A stretch of DNA of 64,000 nt from Arthrobacter sp. CDRTa11 (GCF_026427775.1 NZ_CP044532.1:558001-622000), one strand, 5' to 3'. Counted from the first letter of the stretch, positions 24,635-33,375 are shown. The notes: a model not told the origin generated them from the letters alone. Program-made: numbers and translations.

Positions 24635-25383
24635 GGACGTTCGTGGTCAGGTTCGGCATGCCGGTCAAGAACACTGAGGGCGACGTCGCTGAGGGGGACT
24701 CCTTCCTCGCGGGACCGCGTGGTGAGCACGCGCAGGGCGGCACGCTCATCGAGGTTCTGGCGTTCCATCAGCACCCCCTTCGCCATGTCGATCACACTCC
24801 GGCTGTGCAGGGAGTCTTTCAGTATGTCACTGAGTTGAGCCGCACTCTCATGCGCCTGGACGTTGGCAAGCATCACGGCTGCCGGTGCGGACAGCAGCTC
24901 CAGGAGATGTTCACTGTGGGCATCGAATGCATGGGCCTGGTCCGAGTAGACCTTCAGTGCGCCAATGGCCTCCGTACGCTGAAGGTTCTGTTCCGGCGGC
25001 AGCAGGAGGGGGACGCTGAGGCACGAGAGCAAACTAACCTGCGCGCTGGCCCGGCTCCATTGAGGCCACCGCGTCTCGATGCGGCTGTCGTCGACGCGGA
25101 CTGTCATTGCTCCGGCCCACGCTGAGAGGCATGGGCCTTCCCCCAGGTCGTACTGCAGTTGGTCGGCCTCTTCCACCAACACATTCGTGGAAGCCCTGCT
25201 GATGGGTTGACCCTGCGCGTTAATGAGGGTGGCGCCGGCGCCGACGCTCCCGGGAATGCCTTCTAAGGCTGCCCGGGCTATTTTGGCTATGGCTGACCCA
25301 GCCACCTGTTCCGTCAGCAGCAGGCCTGAGACGCGGGCGAAGACCGCCCGCAACTCGCCTGTCACTGGCTCTCTTCGCGTCAC
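24631..25383 (-). CDS. GAF and ANTAR domain transcription antiterminator
   Basis: 250 aa from GTG 25383, with GGAGG 7 bases upstream; the longer frame to 25500 is not supported. A GAF sensor domain (about 15-165, with DLGEGPCLSAW) is followed by an ANTAR RNA-binding domain (about 178-238: SRSVIDMAKGVLMERQNLDERAALRVLTTRSRE). ANTAR proteins bind paired hairpins in leader RNAs to prevent termination. It is adjacent to a second GAF-ANTAR gene and coupled to a 78-aa protein. Confidence 0.9.
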   Translation of the reverse strand: MTRREPVTGELRAVFARVSGLLLTEQVAGSAIAKIARAALEGIPGSVGAGATLINAQGQPISRASTNVLVEEADQLQYDLGEGPCLSAWAGAMTVRVDDSRIETRWPQWSRASAQVSLLSCLSVPLLLPPEQNLQRTEAIGALKVYSDQAHAFDAHSEHLLELLSAPAAVMLANVQAHESAAQLSDILKDSLHSRSVIDMAKGVLMERQNLDERAALRVLTTRSREEGVPLSDVALSVLDRHAEPDHERP

Positions 25384-25471
25384 TTGTTGGCCTCCATTGC
25401 CATTCCTGCCGGTGATTCGGCAGGAAGATCCACGGCTGCCGCTGGTTCCAGCATAACTTCGGCGCCCGTGC

Positions 25472-26203
25472 TTAGGCCCGTTTTTCCGGGATTTCGGCAC
25501 CGTTGACGATGTCTGCCGCTACCAGCCGAAGCCGCACGTTCCTTGCCTGGGCGGCGTCGTGGAGAAGCGAAATTGCAGCGTCGCGGCTGGAGCGGGTATG
25601 GACCATCACGAGGGCCAGTGCAGCATCGATCGTCGCGCGGGAGCGCAGTGCTTCCCGCAACTTGTCCGGATATGCCTCAGGGTCCAAGTGAGGATGCAGG
25701 CGGAGTGCTATGCGGAGGATGCGGGAGATGGACTGTGAGTGCTCCTCAATGGAGGCAACAGTTTCGGGACTGAAGGCTGAGGTTCGGTAGGCATAGCAGT
25801 TCAAGGCTGCAGAAGCCTCCCGCCCAGCGTCGATTGGCACCGCGAGGACGGACAGCACACCAAAATCCTTAACCGCCGCGTAGTACTCGCTCCAGCGTGC
25901 ATCGGCTGTCAGGTCCTCCACCATCACCGAATGCCCGCCGCGGAGTGCAGTGAGGCAGGGGCCGTCGTCGAGCTCGTATTGCTTTTCATCCATCATGCGG
26001 GCTTGGTCACTGCTGCTGGCCACCGTGAACAGTCCATCGTCACGCTGCACGGAGATGGCGCACGAAATGGGTCCTCGGTCGCCTAGCCGGGAGGCCGAAT
26101 AGAGCGTGAGTTCCAACAGGAACGCGTCAAAGTCCTTGCTTTCCAGCAACAGGTCCTGAAGGTGGTCATGGGTTATCGCAGGGAGGGGTTTGGAGGCCAT
26201 CAT
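25472..26203 (-). CDS. GAF and ANTAR domain protein
   Basis: 243 aa. GAF domain about 20-160 (YELDDGPCLTALRGGHSVMVEDL; VLAVPIDAGREASAALN). The C-terminal ANTAR domain (about 178-235) has the typical ALRSRATIDAALALVMVHTRSSRDAA. It lies 88 bp upstream of the second GAF-ANTAR gene in the same direction. The two proteins are paralogous in layout but not close in sequence. The RNA targets are not evident here. Confidence 0.88.
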   Translation of the reverse strand: MMASKPLPAITHDHLQDLLLESKDFDAFLLELTLYSASRLGDRGPISCAISVQRDDGLFTVASSSDQARMMDEKQYELDDGPCLTALRGGHSVMVEDLTADARWSEYYAAVKDFGVLSVLAVPIDAGREASAALNCYAYRTSAFSPETVASIEEHSQSISRILRIALRLHPHLDPEAYPDKLREALRSRATIDAALALVMVHTRSSRDAAISLLHDAAQARNVRLRLVAADIVNGAEIPEKRA

Positions 26204-26493
26204 GAGCCTCGATTCTCAATAGGTCCTGTGCCTGGCGAACGGTACAGGAATGGGCCGGGCGGAGGTGTGGCCGCCGGCCTTGGTGCTCCGAACAGGATGT
26301 TCAGGAGCGGGTGTGACGCTTCAACGGGATAGTGAGCACCTGCCTAAGACCGCTTCTGTTTTGAGCCTACGCGCAATGTGTCGGACAAGATACAGCAGCC
26401 GGTCCTCCCGGAGTAGCGCGCCGTCAGGGCGATTGGTTGCATGCTCCGGACTGCGCCCTAGACCCGGGGAATCCTCCGTGCCAGACTGTGGCC

Positions 26494-27171
26494 ATGTTTG
26501 AGCACAAGACCCAGCCCGGGTGGGTAAAAGTGGAAAACTTCCTCACCGAATCCGTAGTTCATCCTGACGAAGCGCTCCAACGTGCGGTTCAGTCCGCCGC
26601 CGATGCCGGGATGCCGCCGATCGAAGTGGCGCCCAATGCGGGCAAGCTCCTCAATCTCCTGGTGCAGTTGTCCGGCGCGCGTCGTGTTCTTGAAATAGGG
26701 ACGCTGGCCGGGTTCAGCACCATCTGGATGGCTCAGGCGCTGCCCGACGACGGCCGGCTGGTCACGTGCGAATACCTCCCCAAACACGCTGACGTAGCGC
26801 GGGCAAATGTTGATGCCGCGGGCCTCGGCGGAAAAGTGGAGATCCGGATTGGCCCCGCCCTGGAAACACTTGCCGCCCTGCACTCTGAAGGCCAGGAGCC
26901 GTTTGATTTTGTCTTCATTGACGCGGACAAGGAAAACGACGCTGCCTACCTGGAATGGGCTGTGCGCCTGGGCCGGCCGGGAACAGTCGTAGTGCTGGAT
27001 AACGCCGTTTGGGAAGGCGCGGTACTGGACCCTTCCGTAGACAGGGTCAACGCGCCAGGGATCATTGGCGCCCTGGAGCTGCTGGGGAAACACCCGCACT
27101 TGGACGGCACGGTCATCCAGACCGTGGGCTCCAAGGGGTGGGACGGGTTCGCCCTGGCATTGGTCCGCTGA
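26494..27171 (+). CDS. SAM-dependent O-methyltransferase (family 3)
   Basis: 225 aa from ATG 26494. Class I methyltransferase of the caffeoyl-CoA/catechol O-methyltransferase group. The SAM-binding motif VLEIGTLAGFSTIWMAQAL is near residues 65-83, acidic DFVFIDADKENDA carries the metal ligands, and VVVLDNAVWEGAV follows. It methylates a hydroxylated aromatic or similar small molecule; the substrate is unknown. It stands alone; 290 bp upstream back to the ANTAR gene hold no recognisable feature. Confidence 0.88.
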   Translation: MFEHKTQPGWVKVENFLTESVVHPDEALQRAVQSAADAGMPPIEVAPNAGKLLNLLVQLSGARRVLEIGTLAGFSTIWMAQALPDDGRLVTCEYLPKHADVARANVDAAGLGGKVEIRIGPALETLAALHSEGQEPFDFVFIDADKENDAAYLEWAVRLGRPGTVVVLDNAVWEGAVLDPSVDRVNAPGIIGALELLGKHPHLDGTVIQTVGSKGWDGFALALVR

Positions 27172-27213
27172 GTACACCAGTGGCGGATCCATGCCAGGGC
27201 GAAATTTCGTTCG

Positions 27214-27390
27214 TTAATCTTTCTTGAAGGCGTCCTTGACCTTCTCGCCGGCTTGCTTCAGGTCGGCTTTGGTCTGGTCCATCTTGCCCTCGGCCTCGAG
27301 GCCCTCGTCGTCGGTAGCTTTACCGGTAGCCTCTTTGGCCTTGCCGCCGAGCTTCTCGCCGGTGTTCTCCATCTTGTCGTCCAAACCCAT
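27214..27390 (-). CDS. CsbD family stress protein
   Basis: 58 aa from ATG 27390 (GGGAGAAATGCC upstream). Lys/Asp/Glu-rich helical protein with the CsbD pattern MGLDDKMENTGEKLGGKAKEA..., ending with QAGEKVKDAFKKD. CsbD proteins are general-stress proteins of unknown mechanism. It is the first of several stress/envelope genes that run to the sigma factor at 34363. Confidence 0.85.
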   Translation of the reverse strand: MGLDDKMENTGEKLGGKAKEATGKATDDEGLEAEGKMDQTKADLKQAGEKVKDAFKKD

Positions 27391-27562
27391 GGCATTTCTC
27401 CCTGTGGCTTGATGCCGGCCAGCGGAATGCCGGCTGGTCATGCTTCAATGCTAGCCAGCTTTGGCGGTTGCAAACAGGGCCGCCGAGGGGTTTGCCGTCT
27501 TGCCGGGACAGGTGCTCCCCACGCGTATTTTGAGGGGCAGCCAGGTCACATCCGGCAGTTGG

Positions 27563-27820
27563 TCAGATCAGGTCCGGTGCGCTGGCAACGATGTAGTCCG
27601 CCGCGGCGGGACCTGTCATGGACAGGCCATTGTCGTCCGGCGCGATGCCATGCCTTTTCAGCGCGGCCCAAAGGGCTTCAGGCAGTTGCGGCTCAACCTG
27701 GTGGAGTAGGCACCAGCTGGTGTACAGGCCGTACAGCTCATCACGTTTGAGGCCGGAACCGGGTTCCCGGTCATGGGTGACCGCTTCGGCCAGGAATTGC
27801 TCAAAGTGGGTCGCAGGCAT
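27563..27820 (-). CDS. Hypothetical protein
   Basis: 85 aa. Segments HFEQFLAEAVTHD, LKRDELYGLYTSWCLLHQVEP and LPEALWAALKRHGI resemble the winged-helix module found at the C-terminus of D5-like primase/helicases (DELYxxYxxWC). That module normally belongs to a much larger protein, so this stand-alone form may be a small DNA-binding protein. That is a weak inference. Confidence 0.6.
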   Translation of the reverse strand: MPATHFEQFLAEAVTHDREPGSGLKRDELYGLYTSWCLLHQVEPQLPEALWAALKRHGIAPDDNGLSMTGPAAADYIVASAPDLI

Positions 27821-28173
27821 GTCCGCTCATTCGTCGTCGATGGGATGCCGCCGATCTGCTTCAGCGGCCCTGGCCGGCCTGAAGCCAGCAGGATAATCAC
27901 GAAGTTATGGCATTCGGGCTGACTGTGTCCAGTCCATGGGTGAAGCCCCTGAGGTCCAGTCAAGGGCCAGGCCCGGCCACGGATATCCCAGACAGGGGAG
28001 GACGAGTGGCTGCAGATCGAGGGGGCCGACGGCGACTGGGGGGACTGGCCTCGGTCTCAGAAGAGGCCATCTCACCGCCGACCCCGCCTGACACCCGGGC
28101 CATTGCTTAAACCCGGGAAACCTGGACAGGACCTGCTTCTTTTGTTAATTTTCCTCCAAGTTCGAGGTCCTGC
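27821..28173. other. Intergenic stretch without recognised gene
   Basis: 353 bp between two leftward genes. It holds two CCCGGG boxes (28095, 28112) and CAGGACCT/AGGTCCTG arms (28127-28134, 28165-28172). No convincing coding frame, promoter or terminator was found. An ORF at 27907-28110 lacks a ribosome site. Confidence 0.4.
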
Positions 28174-29298
28174 CTAGTCCCGGCGGCTTCCCTTGTGGAG
28201 ATCCCTGCCGGTTTCGTCCCCGTTTCCCTGCTGCATGTCCCCGCCGCGGCTTTCGCGCAGCTCCCGGCCACGACGGATGTCTTCCTCTACCTGTTCCTGC
28301 AGCTTGTCGCTCTTCTTGGTGTCCCGTGGGGGCAGCTGGATGGTTTCCTCCGCTTCAATCCCTGCCTGGAGTTGGCGTCCGCGTTCCATCTCAGCATCGA
28401 GTTCCGCCCCGAACAAAAGGGACATGTTGAGGATCCACAGCCAGAGCAGCATCACGATCACGCCGCCCAATGCACCGTAGGTCTTGTTGTAATTGCCAAA
28501 ATTGGCCACGTAAAAGGCGAAGCCCAGGGAGGCCAGAAGGAAAATGACCAACGCAAGGAACGAGCCAATGCTCATCCACCGGAACTTGGGTTGCTTGACG
28601 TTCGGCGTCGCGTAGTACAGGACGGCGATGATCACGATAACCAGCGCCACGATAACCGGCCACTTAGCGATGTTCCAGACGGTGAGGATGGTCCCGCTCA
28701 GTCCAATGGCGCCGCCAATGGCTTCCGAAACCGGGCCGCTGAGCACGAGCATGCCGGCGAGCAGGGCTACAATGACCACGGCGAGCAGGGTGACTGCCAG
28801 CATGGTTCCGCGGAGCTTCAGGAACGGGCGGCCTTCGTCGACTTCATAAACACGGTTCATGGCTCGGCCAAACGCTCCCACGTATCCGGACGCGGACCAG
28901 AGGGCGGTGGCAAGGCCGATGAACAACGTAAAGCCTGCAGCGGGGGAGGCAGCGAGTTCCTCCACCGGGCCGCTGACTGTTTGCACCGTATCCTCTGGCG
29001 CGATGCCGCGCACGATCTCAAGTAGCGCCGCGGTCGTCTTTTCAGGGTCTCCGAAGATGCCGACGAGCGAAACGAGCGCCAGCAGCGCGGGGAACAGCGA
29101 CAGGACGGCGTAGTACGTCAGTGCGGCCGCCAAGTCGGGGCACTGGTCCTGATTGAACTCGCGGAAGGTTTTCTTGGCGATGTACTTCCATGAGGGCTTG
29201 GTGACATCTGTAGGGCTGTCCGGCTTACGGGAGTCGTCGGGGGCCGGAGCGCTGCCGGCCTTGGCGGTGCTCGTCTCGGAACTGTCCTGAGTGGCCAT
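28174..29298 (-). CDS. YihY/BrkB family membrane protein
   Basis: 374 aa integral membrane protein of the YihY/BrkB family. N- and C-terminal tails are charged and probably disordered; the core about 30-325 has six helices. The family hallmarks are all present: FREFNQDQCPDLAAALTYYAVLSLFPALLAL, LIFIGLATALWSASGYVGAFGRAMNRVYEVDEGRPF (present as split motifs) and NKTYGALGGVIVMLLWLWI. Function is unknown (once annotated as ribonuclease BN, which is not supported). It belongs to the surrounding envelope/stress gene group. Confidence 0.92.
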   Translation of the reverse strand: MATQDSSETSTAKAGSAPAPDDSRKPDSPTDVTKPSWKYIAKKTFREFNQDQCPDLAAALTYYAVLSLFPALLALVSLVGIFGDPEKTTAALLEIVRGIAPEDTVQTVSGPVEELAASPAAGFTLFIGLATALWSASGYVGAFGRAMNRVYEVDEGRPFLKLRGTMLAVTLLAVVIVALLAGMLVLSGPVSEAIGGAIGLSGTILTVWNIAKWPVIVALVIVIIAVLYYATPNVKQPKFRWMSIGSFLALVIFLLASLGFAFYVANFGNYNKTYGALGGVIVMLLWLWILNMSLLFGAELDAEMERGRQLQAGIEAEETIQLPPRDTKKSDKLQEQVEEDIRRGRELRESRGGDMQQGNGDETGRDLHKGSRRD

Positions 29299-29327
29299 GG
29301 TGTGTCCTCTCGATTGTGGTAAGACGG

Positions 29328-29366
29328 ACAGGCCGGCTCCGCCGGGGGAGGCGGGAGCCGGCCTGT
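29328..29366 (-). terminator. Terminator after the DUF3618 operon
   Basis: Perfect 13-bp stem (29328-29340 with 29354-29366). On the minus strand it is followed by CCGTCTTACC, a weak U-tract. It lies between the DUF3618 gene end and the YihY start. Confidence 0.65.
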
Positions 29367-29418
29367 CTTTGGCGCTGCTGATTTCTGTCGTGGCTGTTAC
29401 TGATTGCTGCAGAGCCTG

Positions 29419-30027
29419 TCAGGGGTTCTGAACGTGGTCCTTGGCGTCAGTGGCACGGTCTTTCACATCAGAGGCCGCAACCTGGCCTTCAGCCTTGACA
29501 TGTTCAGCGCCCTCAGCAGCGGTTGCCTTCACGTTCTCCATGGCTTCCCGGGCCGGCTCCTTCATGCCTTCGGCCATTTCCTTCGCGGCCTCCGTCAGCT
29601 CGCTTGTCATGGGTTCTGCGGCCGACTTGAGGGCATCCGCCGCTTCGCGTTCCTTTTCGCTGGCCGGAATCAGCGAGGACAACAGCATCCCAGCGCCGAA
29701 GGCGATAAGCCCTGCAGCCAGGGGATTGCCCTGGGCCTTTGCCTTGACCTGCTGGGGGGCATCGCTGATTGCCGTGCCGGCGTCACTGAGCATGTTGCCC
29801 GCGCTGTCGGTGCGGTTGTGGACCCCACCCTGCACCCTGGAAGTGGCGCTGTCTGCTGCTCCCATGACTTTCTCCTTCACTCCGAAGACGGCGTCCTTCA
29901 CCTTGTCTGTCTGGCGGTGGACGATGTTGGAGGGAGTGACCTTGTCAGCCACGGCATCCACATTGGTGCCAAGGCGGGCACGGGTTGCTTCAATATCTGA
30001 ACGGATCGCGTCCGGGTTGTCACTCAT
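29419..30027 (-). CDS. DUF3618 domain protein
   Basis: 202 aa. The N-terminal DUF3618 motif is DAIRSDIEATRARLGTNVDAVADKVTP. It is followed by Ala/Lys-rich amphipathic repeats and a short hydrophobic segment (about 105-122, GLIAFGAGMLLSSLIP). The C-terminal part resembles apolipoprotein-like or LEA-type stress proteins (EAAKEMAEGMKEPAREAM). It is the last gene of a three-gene leftward operon, with its start overlapping the holin-like stop by 4 bp. Probably membrane-anchored at the envelope; exact function unknown. Confidence 0.88.
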   Translation of the reverse strand: MSDNPDAIRSDIEATRARLGTNVDAVADKVTPSNIVHRQTDKVKDAVFGVKEKVMGAADSATSRVQGGVHNRTDSAGNMLSDAGTAISDAPQQVKAKAQGNPLAAGLIAFGAGMLLSSLIPASEKEREAADALKSAAEPMTSELTEAAKEMAEGMKEPAREAMENVKATAAEGAEHVKAEGQVAASDVKDRATDAKDHVQNP

Positions 30028-30458
30028 CGTTTTACCTCACCGGGTTTTAGGGTTGGGGGGATTTCCTGGAGTGTTTCGGTGGTCTGGGGCAGGCCCTTGA
30101 CCGATTTGAGTTCCTTGCGACCAATGGAAGCCAGGACTGCGGCGATGATGCCCCAGATGACCGCCACGACGACGGCGGACCAGCCCAGGCCCATCAGCTC
30201 GCCCAAGGCGTACCAGAGGGCGATGGAAAGGAACAGCAGGACAAAATGACCGGCCACGCCCGCTCCGGCGAGCATTCCGCTGCCCTTGCCCGCCTTGGTG
30301 GCCGTCTGCTTGAGTTCTGCTTTGGCGAGCTCGAGTTCCTGGCGCATCAGGGTGGACAAGTCACGGGTTACCTCGCCCAGCAGATCTCCCAAGGACGTGT
30401 TGTCAGCCTTGACGTGCGCTGCGCTCGGAGGAGTCTCCGGCATCTCGCTGCTCATCAC
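30024..30458 (-). CDS. Phage-holin family (DUF1469) membrane protein
   Basis: 144 aa. Actinobacterial 'holin-X' (DUF1469): LGDLLGEVTRDLSTLMRQELELAKAELKQTATKAG, then two membrane helices (about 63-85 and 95-115). Despite its name the family is chromosomal and has nothing to do with prophages here. Coupled by 4-bp overlaps to the genes on both sides, implying a stoichiometric operon. Confidence 0.9.
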   Translation of the reverse strand: MMSSEMPETPPSAAHVKADNTSLGDLLGEVTRDLSTLMRQELELAKAELKQTATKAGKGSGMLAGAGVAGHFVLLFLSIALWYALGELMGLGWSAVVVAVIWGIIAAVLASIGRKELKSVKGLPQTTETLQEIPPTLKPGEVKR

Positions 30459-31450
30459 GGCCTGCCAGTCTGGCCGTCCGCGGAACGGTCCCGGGTGAGT
30501 GGGTCGTTGGCCATCGGATCATCCGCCAGTGCCCTGTCGCCCAGTGGATCCTCTGCGGTCCTGTTTCCGGACCACGGCTCCTCTACCAACTGCGGGCTGT
30601 CCAGGGGACTTGCCGTTGTGGAGGCAGCGGGATAGCCGCTTCCCGGCGCGCCGCCGTCGTACCCTGCCGTAGTGGTAGACGGGCCAGGGAGCTGGACCGG
30701 TGGCGGCGGAACCGCACCCCCGCCTGCGGGGACGTAGCCTGCAGCCTGGTCTGCCTCGTACTGGCCGGCTGCATACTGGTTGCCGGAATACTGGCCCGTG
30801 TACCCGGCAGCAGAACCTGTGGTGGACTCCGGTGCACCGGCGCTCAGGCTACGGGTCAGCCTGCCCGCCAGGACGCCTGCCCCTGCAGCAAGGAGCAGGA
30901 AGGTGCCGGGACGCTGCCTGGCGAAGGTCTTTACTTCATCCAGGAGTGATCCAGGGTCCCGCCCTTCGAGCCAGGATGCAACCGAGGAGGAACGTTCTGC
31001 AGCCTGGCGGACCAGGTCGGAGGCAACGCCCGGCTGGTCAGATGCGCGGGCCATGGAATGCAGTTGGTCAGAAACGGAGCGAAGGCCGTCAGCCACTTTC
31101 TGTTGCTGCGTGCCTGCCTGCTGGGTGAGGTCGTTCCGGGCCTGGTACAGGAGGTCCTTGGCATTAGCCTTGACCTCACTCGCGACGTTTGCCGCTTCGC
31201 TCTTGGCAGTCTGGGCCACGCTCTGGGCAGAATCCGCTGCAGTGCGGGCAACGTCCCCGGCTTCTTGCTTTACAGCGTCCTTCCGGGAGGAGGTCTCATA
31301 GGCCCCGCTTGTCTGCGGAGTGCCTGTCTGCGGAGTCCCCGCAGTCTGGGCAGCGGAGGGGAACGTGCTGGGGCTCCGCTCTTCGGTAGTCCCTGGTGTG
31401 GCCGGCGGAACCCTGTACGTGGGGTCCTCGGGCCATTGGTTCTCTGTCAT
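30455..31450 (-). CDS. Hypothetical Ala/Pro-rich membrane-associated protein
   Basis: 331 aa from ATG 31450. The N-terminal 60 residues are Pro/Thr-rich and contain a TAGTPQTGTPQTSG repeat. A coiled-coil/LEA-like region (about 65-175: DVARTAADSAQSVAQTAKSEAANVASEV) follows. Then one hydrophobic segment (about 190-205, TFLLLAAGAGVLAGRL) and a Gly/Tyr/Pro-rich tail with acidic repeats (LADDPMANDPLTRDRS). It is first in the operon with the holin-like and DUF3618 genes. No known enzyme motif; probably an envelope-associated scaffold. Confidence 0.7.
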   Translation of the reverse strand: MTENQWPEDPTYRVPPATPGTTEERSPSTFPSAAQTAGTPQTGTPQTSGAYETSSRKDAVKQEAGDVARTAADSAQSVAQTAKSEAANVASEVKANAKDLLYQARNDLTQQAGTQQQKVADGLRSVSDQLHSMARASDQPGVASDLVRQAAERSSSVASWLEGRDPGSLLDEVKTFARQRPGTFLLLAAGAGVLAGRLTRSLSAGAPESTTGSAAGYTGQYSGNQYAAGQYEADQAAGYVPAGGGAVPPPPVQLPGPSTTTAGYDGGAPGSGYPAASTTASPLDSPQLVEEPWSGNRTAEDPLGDRALADDPMANDPLTRDRSADGQTGRP

Positions 31451-31513
31451 CTTCGCTCTCTCTTTCCAAGAAGGCCGGTTGTTGATCAAGAACCAGCGAT
31501 ACTGGCCGTAAAA

Positions 31514-31542
31514 TAGTAAGCATGATTACTAACAGATAGTAA
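31514..31542. promoter_or_regulatory. TAnTAAGCA dyad, site 2, with an extra TAGTAA half-site
   Basis: TAGTAAGCATGATTACTA (31514-31531) has perfect 6-bp arms (TAGTAA/TTACTA) around 6 bases. It is followed by another TAGTAA at 31537-31542 and by GTAAATTAC (31552-31560). It sits in the divergent promoter region of the 31450 and 31640 genes. Related sites: 5318-5335 and 33376-33393. Confidence 0.6.
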
Positions 31543-31639
31543 GTACCCTTGGTAAATTACTTTCAAACGGGTTTGTCGTGCCTGTTGAATTGGCAGCACC
31601 CCGGCCCGGCCGCAACGAAGTGGAAAGAGGTGGGTAGCT

Positions 31640-32104
31640 TTGGAAACAGCACCGTGGGTTTGGGTGGTTGTTGCAATAGTTGTCGTGGCGCTTATTCTGG
31701 TGCTCCTGTTGACCGGAAAGCGCCGTCAGGCAATGCAGCAGAAGCGTGAAGAATCGCAACGTGAAAAGGCCGCGGAAATTCGCCGGGACGCCCAGAACGT
31801 CGAATTGGATGCCCGTGAAAATGAGGCACGGGCAACTCGTGCCCGTGCTGACGCGGAACAGGCCCAGGTGGAAGCTGCCAGGCTTAAGCAGGAAGCTGAC
31901 CAGAAGGCAGCCAATGCCCAGTCCCTGCGCGAAGATGTAGCCCGGCAGAGCCGGAAGGCCGACGCCGTTGATCCCGACGTGCGCGATGACGACGTGCGCG
32001 ACGACGGGAACCCTCGTGGCGAGCGGGAAGCCCGCGGTGGCGCTGCCAGGGCTGACGCCGCCCGGGCTGACGCTGACCGCGAAAACCCGCGCTCGGGTAT
32101 CTAG
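31640..32104 (+). CDS. Single-pass membrane protein with long coiled coil
   Basis: 154 aa from TTG 31640 (AGAGGTGGG upstream). An N-terminal transmembrane helix (about 6-25, VWVVVAIVVVALILVLLL) is followed by a charged coiled coil (about 27-110: REESQREKAAEIRRDAQNVE) and a degenerate repeat tail (VRDDDVRDDG; AARADAARADAD). The layout is that of a membrane-anchored coiled-coil protein; function unknown. It is divergent from the DUF3618 operon and shares its promoter region with the TAnTAAGCA dyad. Confidence 0.65.
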   Translation: METAPWVWVVVAIVVVALILVLLLTGKRRQAMQQKREESQREKAAEIRRDAQNVELDARENEARATRARADAEQAQVEAARLKQEADQKAANAQSLREDVARQSRKADAVDPDVRDDDVRDDGNPRGEREARGGAARADAARADADRENPRSGI

Positions 32105-32163
32105 GAAGCCGTATCCAGGGTCCGGCATCCAGGAGCCGGCATCTAAGGTCCTGTATCAGTCCT
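32094..32163. repeat. 14-bp tandem repeat, about five units
   Basis: Units of the form CCGGCATCCAGGGT start at 32094, 32108, 32122, 32136 and 32150. They cover the last codons of the coiled-coil gene and the space after it. Units 2-4 are the most regular. There is no hairpin; likely polymerase slippage in a convergent intergenic region. Confidence 0.65.
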
Positions 32164-32225
32164 TTAATAAGGGGCAGGGCCTGCTGGCTGCACCCGCCTT
32201 TATTGCACCGTTTTATTGGACTGTT

Positions 32226-33305
32226 TTATCGAACCTGGGGGTGCCCGGAACGGGAAGCCGCAGCCAGGTTCCGCCTGGGTTTGAGGGCGGGGGAGGGAGG
32301 CACTCCTTCCCCCGCTCCCATGCCATGGAGGATCTGGGCCAGCGCGTCCATGGATGACCTCCGCGGCTCCCAGTCCAGGACCCTCCGGGCCCGGCTGGTG
32401 TCCATGATGGGGGCCCCGGCGGCCATATCAATCCAGCCTGCATCAGTGGGTTGCAGGCGGAGCTTCCAGGTGACATCCACCAGGGCCCGCAGGAGGCTCA
32501 TGGGAATGGGCAGGATGCGTCTTGCACGCAGGAACCTGGCCAGTTCCTGTGGAGTGATGACGGGCTTGGCGGCGACGTTGAACGCCCCCGACTCGCCGCG
32601 GTCCAGGACCCGCCAGTATGCCTCGGCAACGTCTTCGGCGTGGACAGCTTGGAATATGAGGTCATCAGGGGCGGGCAGTAGGGGGAGCCAAGGCCTACGC
32701 GGCACCAGCCGGGAAAGAATGGGGCCCAGGAAGAACTGTCCCACTTCGCTGCCGGCATCCGCCTGAAAGATCAGCCCGGGCCGGAGCCTGGCCACTTTGA
32801 CCCCTGGCTGTTCAGCCTGGAACCGGTCCAGCAGGGCTTCCTGTTCCGCCTTGTGCCGGCTGTAATGCGACGACGGGATCCCCGTGGCCGGCCAGGATTC
32901 ATCGGTCCTCTGGTTCTTGGGTGCTTTGCTGTAGGCGCCCACGGATGATGCGCACACAATGTGCCCCACGCCTGCCTGCCGGGCAGCTTCGAGGACATTC
33001 GCGGTTCCCGTGACGTTCGTTCGGCGAAGGGTGGCCAGGTCCCTGTTGGGCTGCAGCAGCCAGGCCAGATGGACCACGGCGTCTGCCCCTGCCATGGCAG
33101 AGCGGAGCAGCGGAAAATCGGCATCCCTGCCCACGTCCATGGTGTGCCATTCGACCCCCTGGTATGGCGGGAGGGTGGTATCGGGGAGCCGGCGGCTCAC
33201 TCCTGCAAGTTGCAGGCTACCGGGGCGCTTGAGCAGCTGCCCCTGCAGGTTGCGAAGGAGCGCTGTGCCGGCGTTTCCGCTGGCTCCGATGATGACGATT
33301 CGCAT
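32226..33305 (-). CDS. NAD-dependent epimerase/dehydratase family protein
   Basis: 359 aa from ATG 33305. Extended SDR fold: nucleotide loop IVIIGASGNAGTALL at the N-terminus and the catalytic pair YSRHK (about 164-168). The HLAWLLQPNRDLATLRRTNVTGTANVL segment is also typical. Similar proteins are annotated as sugar-nucleotide epimerases or cinnamoyl-reductase-like enzymes; the substrate is unclear. It is divergent from the sigma factor gene and lies 1.2 kb upstream of the heptose cluster, but points away from it. Confidence 0.85.
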   Translation of the reverse strand: MRIVIIGASGNAGTALLRNLQGQLLKRPGSLQLAGVSRRLPDTTLPPYQGVEWHTMDVGRDADFPLLRSAMAGADAVVHLAWLLQPNRDLATLRRTNVTGTANVLEAARQAGVGHIVCASSVGAYSKAPKNQRTDESWPATGIPSSHYSRHKAEQEALLDRFQAEQPGVKVARLRPGLIFQADAGSEVGQFFLGPILSRLVPRRPWLPLLPAPDDLIFQAVHAEDVAEAYWRVLDRGESGAFNVAAKPVITPQELARFLRARRILPIPMSLLRALVDVTWKLRLQPTDAGWIDMAAGAPIMDTSRARRVLDWEPRRSSMDALAQILHGMGAGEGVPPSPALKPRRNLAAASRSGHPQVR

Positions 33306-33375
33306 AACCACATCTCCTGTGACCAGGCCGGGAGCTTCCTCACGCACGCCGGGCCGCTCATCGGGAAGCATTGTT

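Noticed and set aside
27907..28110. 67-aa ORF in the 27.8-28.2 kb gap
   Set aside because: No start signal or similarity; composition like other random frames.
28174..29298. Ribonuclease BN
   Set aside because: Old annotation for YihY/BrkB proteins; this is a membrane protein without nuclease motifs.
30024..30458. Holin-type gene as sign of a prophage
   Set aside because: DUF1469 proteins are chromosomal in actinobacteria; no phage structural or integrase genes are present.
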